Assembly (NCBI GenBank): GCA_002404795.1
Contig: DHKK01000157.1
Coordinates: forward strand, 1 to 8,190
Length of the DNA: 8,190 nucleotides
From: Clostridiales bacterium UBA4696
Lineage (GTDB): Bacteria; Bacillota; Clostridia; Oscillospirales; Oscillospiraceae
Direction: 5' to 3'
This document shows positions 1-4,964 of this stretch, piece after piece. A program made the translations under genes and the position numbers. The notes under the pieces were generated by a model. The model saw only the letters and a list, made by a program, of their open reading frames with translations, ran no database searches and had not been told where the DNA came from. Numbering within the stretch: the first letter of the stretch is position 1; the number at the start of each line of letters is the position of its first letter.

Positions 1-2
1 GT

Positions 3-82
3 CGGTATATGGTACTACCAAATCGGTACACAGTCAACGACTGCTCTACCGAAACGGTAATTTATTCAGTGCCAATTTGGTA
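3..82. promoter_or_regulatory. Operator array of 13-bp TACC-N5-GGTA palindromes
   Basis: Three related 13-bp palindromes lie upstream of the XRE gene: TACCAAATCGGTA (16-28), TACCGAAACGGTA (47-59, perfect 5-bp arms) and TGCCAATTTGGTA (70-82). A further CGGTA half-site is at 3-7. Centres are at about 22, 53 and 76, so spacings are about 31 and 23 bp, near three and two helical turns, which would place sites on roughly the same DNA face. The 70-82 site lies between the proposed -35 and -10 elements. Phage and element XRE repressors typically bind such short palindromes to control their own gene and a neighbour. Binding by the 103-residue XRE protein is inferred. A further site may lie beyond the left edge. 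Confidence 0.6.
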
Positions 83-94
83 TTAGAATATAAC
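65..94 (+). promoter_or_regulatory. Candidate promoter of the XRE gene
   Basis: TTCAGT (65-70) and TATAAC (89-94) are separated by 18 bp. The -10 matches the sigma-A consensus in five of six positions; the -35 is weak. The 70-82 operator covers the spacer, so a bound repressor would block polymerase, as expected for autoregulation. Another -10 choice nearby (TAGAAT, 84-89) is possible. Confidence 0.35.
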
Positions 95-119
95 CAAGTA
101 TAGGAGAGGAGGAATGTAG

Positions 120-431
120 TTGAATATAAAAGACATTCGTGTTCGTAAAAATCTGACTCAAGCAGAGGTTGCAAATGCTCTGGGCGTTTCCTCCGTTGTA
201 TATTCCAGATACGAAACTGGAGCTAGACAGCCGTCTATTGATATCATTGTTCAGTTGGCGGATTTCTTTTGTGTAACCGTTGATTATCTTCTCGGGCGTC
301 AGGATGTCGAGGATTCCACACTTTCCGAATATGAAATACAGCTATTGATTGCTTCTCGTAAGGCAGATGAACGGGCAAGAGCCGATGCAATGAATATACT
401 GACAGCTCACGCTGTTGAAACAAATAAGTAA
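120..431 (+). CDS. XRE-family helix-turn-helix repressor (TTG start)
   Basis: This is a 103-residue DNA-binding regulator of the XRE/Cro-C1 family. Residues 1-60 form an HTH_3 domain: 'LTQAEVANALGVSSVVYSRY' contains the helix-turn-helix, followed by 'ETGARQPSIDIIVQLADFF' and 'VDYLLGR', both typical of phage and conjugative-element repressors. The remaining ~40 residues are a charged helical tail that probably mediates dimerisation. The start is TTG at 120, seven bases after AGGAGG (107-112). An ATG at 114 is in frame but followed directly by TAG. The likely role is to hold a mobile element silent by binding the palindromes upstream. It is much AT-richer than the genes to its right and convergent with the recombinase remnant, so it may belong to the same prophage or to a separate neighbouring element. 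The family call is firm; the specific role is inferred. Confidence 0.88.
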   Translation: MNIKDIRVRKNLTQAEVANALGVSSVVYSRYETGARQPSIDIIVQLADFFCVTVDYLLGRQDVEDSTLSEYEIQLLIASRKADERARADAMNILTAHAVETNK

Positions 432-477
432 AGACCTGAAAACCTATAAAACGAGGTTTTCAGGTCTTTACTTATTT
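422..477. terminator. Perfect 23-bp inverted repeat, bidirectional terminator
   Basis: Bases 422-444 and 455-477 are exact reverse complements (23 bp, no mismatch) around a 10-base loop. The repeat includes the last codons and TAA stop of the XRE gene. The inner stem AAGACCTGAAAACC is followed on both strands by a T-rich tail, so it fits a factor-independent terminator serving both the XRE gene and the convergent recombinase fragment ending at 482. Confidence 0.85.
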
Positions 478-481
478 TGGG

Positions 482-607
482 CTATTCACCGACACGGATT
501 TTCGTGCCGTTCTGAAAAACAAAGGTGATCTCACCGCTTCTGTGGACGATGGCTTTTTCAATCATCACTGTCCAGATGGTATCGTTCCAGTCGTGCATCA
601 CCTCCGG
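482..607 (-). pseudogene. C-terminal fragment of a serine recombinase
   Basis: The last ~41 codons resemble the C-terminal end of clostridial phage/transposon large serine recombinases. In these proteins a stretch like 'WNDTIWTVMIEKAIVHRSGE' followed by 'ITFVFQNGTKI' (W-N-x-x-x-W, then a beta strand and F-x-x-G-T-x-I) closes the protein, just before the stop. The catalytic resolvase domain and the rest of the usual ~500-residue protein are absent. Reading upstream (rightward), similarity stops near 600-612, where the plus strand starts to read as a different phage gene. It is therefore a deletion remnant with no recombinase activity. In an intact element it would have excised and integrated the prophage. 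Identification rests on remembered family patterns over a short stretch. Confidence 0.6.
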
Positions 608-760
608 CTGTTTCTTGAGACTGCGGATACATGGATCTGGCCGCGGGAGAGTCTGGAGTCTGCTGCCCGGCAGGTACACGTGAGCACGTCCACGGCCAAG
701 CGCATGTACAGCCGCTTTGTCTACGAGGCGGCGCGGGCAATGGGCTACCGAAAAAGTTGA
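608..760 (+). pseudogene. C-terminal fragment of a phage helix-turn-helix regulator
   Basis: About 50 codons encode a helix-turn-helix reading 'ESLESAARQVHVSTSTAKRM' followed by 'YSRFVYEAARAMGY', ending at TGA 758-760. This resembles the C-terminus (sigma region 4-like) of the small regulators that often precede the HNH/terminase operon in Firmicutes prophages. An open frame can be extended to a GTG at 542, but that part is antisense to the recombinase fragment and does not look like this family, and no ribosome site is evident. I read it as the 3' end of a late-gene activator joined by deletion to the recombinase. A short translated HTH peptide cannot be excluded. Confidence 0.5.
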
Positions 761-761
761 G

Positions 762-790
762 CTAACAGAGCCTAAAATCTGTGCTAGAGT
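762..790 (+). promoter_or_regulatory. Candidate phage late promoter
   Basis: CTAACA (762-767) and TAGAGT (785-790) are 17 bp apart, with a TG one base before the -10 (extended -10, 782-783). It sits between the regulator fragment and the HNH gene, where late operons usually start. Both hexamers are imperfect, so activation by the lost regulator may have been needed. Confidence 0.35.
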
Positions 791-818
791 GATAGCGTGA
801 AGAATTGGAGGGAACCGG

Positions 819-1664
819 ATGCAGCCATGGGCCGCGCGCTTTTACGCATCCGCGCGCTGGAAGAAATGCCGCGCCGGGTATATCAAGTACAGGCGGACGC
901 TTGACGGCGGGCTCTGCGAAGAGTGCCGGGACAAGCCGGGCTACATCGTCCACCACAAGCGGGCGCTGACGCCGGACAACATCGCCGACCCGGACGTCAG
1001 CCTGTCCTACTCCAACCTCGAGTACGTCTGCAAAGACTGTCACGATCAGTTTGACGGCCACGGCGTCGCAAAATCTTTGACGCAAAAAATTTTCTTCGAC
1101 GCTGCCGGCGACCCGATCCCCCCCCGTCGCGCGAGGCCACGGGCGCGGCTAGATCACCGCACGCCCACCCTCGGAAAAATACGCGGGCCGTTCGCGAGGC
1201 CCCCCTACAAGGGAGCGGCGATAAGTAATCCACGCGCACGCGCGGAGGGACGGCAAAAATCACGCGGAAAGGAGCTGTTTTTTGTGGCGAATCAGAAGGA
1301 AAAGACGAAAGAACAGCGCATCCGCGCCGAGAAAGCGCGGCTCCGCCGACTCTACCGGAATCTGCCGAAGGAAGCGTCCGGGACCGTCGCAGGCCTCATT
1401 GATCAGGCGGCCTTCATGCGCATCGAGTGCGAGGACATGGCCGACGATCTGCGCGAGAACGGCTGGACGGAGCTTTTTCGCCAGTCTGAACGCCTCGACC
1501 CGTATGAGCGGGCGCGCCCCATCGGCCAGGCCTACAACTCGACCAACGCGAACTACCAGAAGATCATCAAGCAGCTCACGGCGCTGCTGCCGAAACCGGA
1601 CACCGCGCCGAAGCAGGAGGACGACGGCTTCGGAAGCTTCGTCCGGGAGCGTGACGAGGCATGA
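819..1664 (+). CDS. HNH endonuclease read through into small terminase (continuous 281-residue frame)
   Basis: Residues 1-105 are an HNH endonuclease of the type encoded next to cos-phage terminases, where it helps cleave DNA during packaging. Visible motifs are zinc cysteines C33-x2-C36 and C71-x2-C74, the catalytic pair H45-H46, N66 in 'NLEYVC', and H75. The start ATG at 819 follows GGAGGG (807-812). HNH proteins of this type usually stop near 110-120 residues. Here the frame passes a run of eight C (1118-1125), an Arg/Pro-rich stretch (residues ~103-150) with no recognisable domain, and then the whole small terminase (residues ~156-281). A separate ribosome site and start for the terminase lie inside (1284). 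One extra C would end the HNH at about 120 residues plus a short tail, at a TAA near 1228. The fusion may thus be a sequencing or slippage artefact, a loss of the HNH stop, or genuine. Confidence 0.75.
   Translation: MQPWAARFYASARWKKCRAGYIKYRRTLDGGLCEECRDKPGYIVHHKRALTPDNIADPDVSLSYSNLEYVCKDCHDQFDGHGVAKSLTQKIFFDAAGDPIPPRRARPRARLDHRTPTLGKIRGPFARPPYKGAAISNPRARAEGRQKSRGKELFFVANQKEKTKEQRIRAEKARLRRLYRNLPKEASGTVAGLIDQAAFMRIECEDMADDLRENGWTELFRQSERLDPYERARPIGQAYNSTNANYQKIIKQLTALLPKPDTAPKQEDDGFGSFVRERDEA
1284..1664 (+). CDS. Terminase small subunit (internal start within the longer frame)
   Basis: A GTG at 1284 lies nine bases after AAAGGAG (1268-1274) and gives a 126-residue protein of the size and pattern of Firmicutes phage small terminases. 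It has a basic N-terminus with 'EQRIRAEKARLRRLYRNLP', an acidic centre, 'PYERARPIGQAYNSTNANYQ' and a helical end 'KIIKQLTALLPK', then an acidic tail. Small terminases recognise the packaging site and load the large subunit onto DNA. Its TGA overlaps the ATG of the large terminase (ATGA at 1661-1664), which suggests translational coupling. This start is more convincing than translation only as an HNH fusion, but both can occur on one message. Confidence 0.75.
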   Translation: MANQKEKTKEQRIRAEKARLRRLYRNLPKEASGTVAGLIDQAAFMRIECEDMADDLRENGWTELFRQSERLDPYERARPIGQAYNSTNANYQKIIKQLTALLPKPDTAPKQEDDGFGSFVRERDEA

Positions 1665-3001
1665 AGCTCACACGATACCCGGAGACCTACAACCCCATCC
1701 TCGAATACTGGCAGGCCATCGAGGACGGCCGCGAGACCGTCAGTCTGAAGGTCCAGAAGACCTACCGGCACGTGGTAGGGCAGCTCGGGCGCACAGATTC
1801 CGAGTTTTACTACTCGCCGCGCAGGGCCAACCATGTCCTCGAATTTTTTGAGAACTACTGCCACCACTCCAAGGGCAAGGCGGGCGGCCAGCTCGTCAAG
1901 CTGGAGCTCTGGGAAAAGGCGCTGCTGGCGACTGTCTTTGGCTTTATCGACATCGAGGGAAACCGCCAGTACCGCGAGGCCATCCTCATCGTCGGCAAGA
2001 AAAACGGCAAATCCCTGCTGGCCTCCGGCGTCGGCCTGTACCTGCAGCTGGCAGACGGAGAAGCGGGCCCGGAGGTCTACGCCGTGGCCACCAAGCGAGA
2101 CCAGGCGAAGATCATCTGGCAGGAGGCAAAGCGGATGGTCAAGAAGTCACCGGCGCTCTGCCGCCGGATGCGCAGTCTGGTCGCAGAGCTGGACAGCGAT
2201 TTTAACGACGGCGTTTTCAAACCGCTGGCCTCTGACAGCGACACTCTCGACGGCCTCAACATCCACGGGGCCATGATGGATGAGATCCACCAGTGGAAAA
2301 GCGGGCGCGCCCTGTATGATATCATCGCTGACGGCGTGACGGCCCGTGAGCAACCGCTGATCTTTATCACCTCCACCGCGGGCACCATCCGCGAGGATAT
2401 CTACGACGAGAAATACGAAGAGGCCGAGCGCATCATCAACGGCTACGAAGATCCGGACGGGTACCACGACCCGCGCCGGATCGCGTTTATTTACGAGCTT
2501 GACAAGCGCAGTGAATGGACGGATCCAACCTGCTGGAAGAAAGCCAACCCCGGCCTCGGGACGATCAAGAGCTACACGGCCCTCAAAGAGCGGGTCGAGC
2601 GGGCGGAGAAGAATCCGGCCCTCGTCCGCAACCTCGTCTGCAAGGATTTCAACATCCGCGAGACCTCCAGCGAAGCCTGGCTCAACTTCGAGCAGCTCGA
2701 CAAGGAGAATATCAAATTCTCCGCCAAGGACATCGCCAACTACGTCGGCGTCGGCTTCTACGCGCCGGACAAGATCGACGGCGTGACCAAGTACACCTGC
2801 ATCTGGGTGCCGAAGGTCCTCTTTGGCCCGCCCTCGCTGAGCTATCAGACCAAGGGCGAGAACATCCAGTTCAACACGCCAACCACGACCGGCGAATTCC
2901 TCGCCGACGACTCTGCCGACGAGCTGCTGCTCGAGACCGAGACCGTCGACACCGCGGCCGAGGCCGTCGCCTGGATCAAGGGAAAGCTGGGTGAGACCTG
3001 A
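1661..3001 (+). CDS. Chimera: large terminase ATPase half fused in frame to tail tube protein C-terminus
   Basis: Residues 1 to about 345 are the ATPase motor of a phage large terminase: Walker A 'VGKKNGKS' (111-118), Walker B 'MMDEIH' (205-210, D207-E208), coupling motif 'TSTAG' (237-241), and the conserved 'NIRETSSEAW' (331-340) that leads into the nuclease domain. Normal proteins run to ~550-600 residues with an RNase H-like nuclease holding catalytic aspartates. Here that domain is missing. From about residue 355 the sequence is a phi13-type major tail protein C-terminus: 'DIANYVGVGFYAPDKIDGVT', 'KYTCIWVPKV', 'TKGENIQFNTPTTTGEF', 'AVAWIKGK'. The join lies at about 2696-2726. The tail part is directly followed by tail assembly chaperones, its normal neighbours, so a single deletion removed the nuclease domain through the start of the tail tube gene. 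The product cannot be a working terminase. The domain split is confident; the exact breakpoint is not. Confidence 0.85.
   Translation: MKLTRYPETYNPILEYWQAIEDGRETVSLKVQKTYRHVVGQLGRTDSEFYYSPRRANHVLEFFENYCHHSKGKAGGQLVKLELWEKALLATVFGFIDIEGNRQYREAILIVGKKNGKSLLASGVGLYLQLADGEAGPEVYAVATKRDQAKIIWQEAKRMVKKSPALCRRMRSLVAELDSDFNDGVFKPLASDSDTLDGLNIHGAMMDEIHQWKSGRALYDIIADGVTAREQPLIFITSTAGTIREDIYDEKYEEAERIINGYEDPDGYHDPRRIAFIYELDKRSEWTDPTCWKKANPGLGTIKSYTALKERVERAEKNPALVRNLVCKDFNIRETSSEAWLNFEQLDKENIKFSAKDIANYVGVGFYAPDKIDGVTKYTCIWVPKVLFGPPSLSYQTKGENIQFNTPTTTGEFLADDSADELLLETETVDTAAEAVAWIKGKLGET
2704..2722. repeat. 7-bp inverted repeat at the terminase/tail junction
   Basis: GGAGAAT (2704-2710) and ATTCTCC (2716-2722) are perfect reverse complements around ATCAA. 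The hairpin falls inside the interval where terminase similarity ends and tail-protein similarity begins. It may mark the recombination point or be chance; parental sequences would be needed to decide. Confidence 0.4.
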
Positions 3002-3375
3002 TGGAGACGACCAAGCTCGGCACCGTCGATTACGAATTTGAGGGCCGGGTCTACCGGCTCTCCTGCAACATGAATGTCCTTGCCGACGTGCAGGACGAAT
3101 ACGGCGGCAACCTGCTGCGCGCGCTGAATACGGCACACGGCCTCAAAAGCACGCTGGCCTTTCTGGCCGCCATGCTGACCGACGCCGCAGACACGCAGCA
3201 CATCACCGACGAAAACGGCCTCCCGCTGCGCTTTACGAGCAAGCAGCTGGGCCGCGCGCTCACCATGCACCAGACGCTCGAGGCCGGGGCGCGGATCTAT
3301 CCGCTGATCCAGGCGGCAGTCGCGCCGCCGGAGGAAGCACCCGGTGAAAAATCGTCGGAAGACGAAAAAAACTGA
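3001..3375 (+). CDS. Phage tail assembly chaperone (gpG-like)
   Basis: This 124-residue protein lies where siphoviruses encode gpG, the chaperone that coats the tape-measure protein during tail assembly. The N-terminus ('LGTVDYEFEGRVYRLSCNMN') and the helical centre fit gpG-like tail chaperones, and residues ~105-124 are a charged linker. The start ATG at 3001 overlaps the preceding stop (TGATG), indicating translational coupling to the truncated tail tube. The strongest evidence is the slippery A AAA AAC just before the stop, which links it to a second downstream frame as in lambda G/GT. It has no tail to assemble in this remnant. Confidence 0.78.
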   Translation: METTKLGTVDYEFEGRVYRLSCNMNVLADVQDEYGGNLLRALNTAHGLKSTLAFLAAMLTDAADTQHITDENGLPLRFTSKQLGRALTMHQTLEAGARIYPLIQAAVAPPEEAPGEKSSEDEKN

Positions 3376-3578
3376 CCGGGCCGGGGGAACCGAAGCAGCT
3401 GGGCTTTGATTTCCCCGGCTTTCTCGCCATGTGGCTGTTCCGGCTGCGCCTGCCGGAGCGGGATTTCTGGAAGACCATGAGCCCGCACCGCCTGACGCTC
3501 CTGCTGGACGCGCTCGAGCCGCCCAAGCAGCCGGAAGAGCCGCAGAGCCTGTCCGCCTACATCAACGGAGGCACATAA
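3001..3578 (+). CDS. Frameshifted tail assembly chaperone (gpGT-like, -1 frameshift)
   Basis: A -1 slip on A AAA AAC (3366-3372) moves translation from AAC into CTG at 3372 and adds 68 codons, ending at TAA 3576-3578, for a product of about 192 residues. The added part ('KQLGFDFPGFLAMWLFRLRL', 'DFWKTMSPHRLTLLLDAL') resembles the T domain of gpGT-type chaperones, with a Trp- and Leu-rich helical pattern and no good start codon or ribosome site of its own near its beginning. In lambda the T extension recruits tail tube subunits. The shifted frame uses the remnant's GC-rich codons without interruption, which supports real coding. It is easily missed by standard gene calling. Confidence 0.75.
3366..3372 (+). 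other. Programmed -1 ribosomal frameshift site
   Basis: A AAA AAC, read in the zero frame as gaA AAA AAC, is a classic X XXY YYZ slippery heptamer, directly before the UGA at 3373-3375. The downstream sequence is very G/C-rich (GGGCCGGGGG at 3378-3387) and could form a stimulatory structure, which I did not fold. Confidence 0.75.
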
Positions 3579-3579
3579 T

Positions 3580-3918
3580 ATGCGCCTGTCCGAGACGCAG
3601 CTGCGCACCAACAGCACCAGCTTCTCCGCCGGTGTCTCCACGGTCCATCTGGCGGGGCTGGCCTATCCCGTCGAGGAGCGCAGCGAGCAGCGCGACCGCG
3701 CCCTGTCCGTCGCCTGCGCCTGGCCGCACGCGCAGCGGGCCGCCGCCCTCGCGCTCGAGGCCCTTGTCGGCCGCCTCGTCTGCCTCAAGGACCATTACGG
3801 CAACATGGTCATCGGCTCGCTCCCGTCGCTCGAGAGCAGCTGCGACGCGGTCATGCGCCGCTATTCCTTCACCATCTCGCACACGCACCGGGAGGAGGCG
3901 ATCACCCTTGACCCGTGA
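3580..3918 (+). CDS. Small phage tail protein
   Basis: This 112-residue ORF starts at ATG 3580, eight bases after GGAGG (3567-3571), right behind the frameshifted chaperone. It has an N-terminus 'MRLSETQLRTNSTSFSAGVS', a middle 'ALEALVGRLVCLKDHYGNMV' and a C-terminus 'RRYSFTISHTHREEAITLDP'. The 'LKD-x-x-GN' turn followed by alternating beta strands is what I would expect of small tail or baseplate-attachment proteins near the tail tip, but I cannot name a family. Its stop overlaps the start of the next tail gene by 11 bases. A large tape-measure gene would normally lie between the chaperones and tail-tip genes and is absent here. Confidence 0.55.
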   Translation: MRLSETQLRTNSTSFSAGVSTVHLAGLAYPVEERSEQRDRALSVACAWPHAQRAAALALEALVGRLVCLKDHYGNMVIGSLPSLESSCDAVMRRYSFTISHTHREEAITLDP

Positions 3919-4849
3919 CGTCCGCTTCCGCGTCGACGTGCTCCGCAATGGCGCGCCCATCACAAGCCTCCAATGGGACACCGGCAGCGCCCCGCAGATC
4001 ATGTGCGACCGCGCTGCCACCCTGCACGGCTCCTTCAAGGGCAGCTTCCTGCCAAACGATCTTGCAGAGCTGGAGTCCGACGAACTGCGCCCATGGATCA
4101 GCATCAACGGCGTCGAGACCTCCCTTGGCATCTACCAGGCCGCGACCGTCAGCAACAAGGGCAGCAGCTCCGGCACGCGCGTTGAGATCGAGGCGTATGA
4201 CCGCTGTTGGCGGGTGTACACGCAAAAGACCGAGACGCTCCTGCATCTTGCGGCCGGCGCGTCCTACCTGACCGAGATCCGCAAGTTACTCACCGCCTGC
4301 GGCATCACGCTGGTGATCGCCGCACCGAACGACGCAGTCCTCGCCACAGACCGCGAGGACTGGCCGATCGGCACGAGCTACCTGACGATCGTCAACGCGT
4401 TGCTCTCCGAGATCAACTATGAGAGTCTCTGGTTTGACGCTGACGGCGTCTGCCGCCTCGAGCCGTATCAGGAGCCATCCGCCGCCATCATCGACTGGCG
4501 CTACGGCACGACGGACCTGTTCCTCCCGGAGAAGCACCCCGGGCAGGACTGGTCCGACGAGACGGACATCTTCGACGCCCCGAACGTCTTCGTCGTGACC
4601 TGCAACAACCCGGACATGGACGCAGCAATGGTGGCGACCGCCGTCAACGACAATCCGGCGTCCAAAAAATCCACCTTCAAGCGCGGCATGCGCATCACCT
4701 CCGTCGAGCGGGTGGATGTATTCGGACTACTACCCCGTCGCCGTAGAGTTCGGCCTCAACCGTCCGGAGTTTTACGCCGCGCTCGCAAAGGCATTTTTGC
4801 TCGACAAAGACGGCCCAGGCCCGGAGCGCAAGCTCATGGAGTATTATGA
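3908..4849 (+). pseudogene. Phage baseplate/tail protein, 3' end lost
   Basis: The start is TTG at 3908, nine bases after AGGAGG (3893-3898), overlapping the previous gene. The first ~268 residues read as a phage tail or baseplate (gp27/hub-like) protein: 'RFRVDVLRNGAPI', 'ISINGVETSLGIYQ', 'RVEIEAYDRCW', 'YLTIVNALLSEINY', 'DAPNVFVVTCNNPDMDA', 'KRGMRITSVERV'. In relatives 'MRI-x-x-V-x-RV-D' is followed by well over a hundred residues. Here, from about residue 270 (4712), the frame turns into Arg/Pro-rich nonsense ('LLPRRRRVRPQPSGVLRRAR'), while another frame reads as sensible protein. The gene is therefore cut and joined out of frame to a second sequence, and the 313-residue product is probably non-functional. 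The broad tail-protein class is likely; the exact family is uncertain. Confidence 0.65.
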
Positions 4850-4865
4850 GCATATCGCAAAATAA
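4716..4865 (+). CDS. 49-residue ORF or C-terminal fragment of unknown phage gene
   Basis: An ORF in a different frame from the baseplate remnant runs from ATG 4716 to TAA 4863-4865: 'MYSDYYPVAVEFGLN', 'RPEFYAALAKAFLLDKDG', 'ERKLMEYYEHIAK'. It is well composed (mixed helical, aromatic and acidic), unlike the Arg/Pro-rich overlapping frame, so this frame is likely the true coding one over 4716-4865. No good ribosome site precedes the ATG, so it may be the 3' end of a longer gene fused here by deletion. Its size and place after tail genes recall XkdX-like peptides, but I see no real motif match. A hairpin terminator follows within five bases. Confidence 0.5.
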   Translation: MYSDYYPVAVEFGLNRPEFYAALAKAFLLDKDGPGPERKLMEYYEHIAK

Positions 4866-4869
4866 AAAA

Positions 4870-4894
4870 ATCCCTCTCCACAATGGAGAGGGAT
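4870..4894. terminator. Hairpin terminator between prophage remnant and tRNA
   Basis: ATCCCTCTCCA and TGGAGAGGGAT pair as an 11-bp stem with a 3-base loop. On the minus strand it is followed directly by a run of seven T, so it is a strong terminator for transcripts leaving the tRNA-Arg gene. On the plus strand it is followed by CTCTTT and can end the remnant operon. The stretch from 4895 to 4964 holds nothing else I recognise. Confidence 0.85.
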
Positions 4895-4964
4895 CTCTTT
4901 ATCGATGCACAACCATCCCAATAACACCGTTTATAAAAACAAAGTGTTCGGATAAGGATACATC

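Noticed and set aside
542..607. Extending the HTH regulator fragment to a GTG at 542
   Set aside because: That stretch is antisense to the recombinase fragment, lacks a ribosome site and does not fit the regulator family.
608..679. Extending the recombinase fragment to an ATG at 679 (minus strand)
   Set aside because: The added 24 residues are antisense to the HTH regulator fragment and lack recombinase character.
746..753. TACCGAAA resembling an XRE operator half-site
   Set aside because: It lies within the regulator fragment, has no matching GGTA arm at the right distance, and is easily due to chance.
1282..1851. Plus-strand frame of 189 codons across small and large terminase
   Set aside because: It is a +1 shadow rich in Arg and Ser; both real genes in the other frames are recognisable.
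2147..3136. Minus-strand open frame of 329 codons
   Set aside because: It is antisense to the terminase/tail chimera and has no motif or ribosome site; it is a GC-rich shadow.
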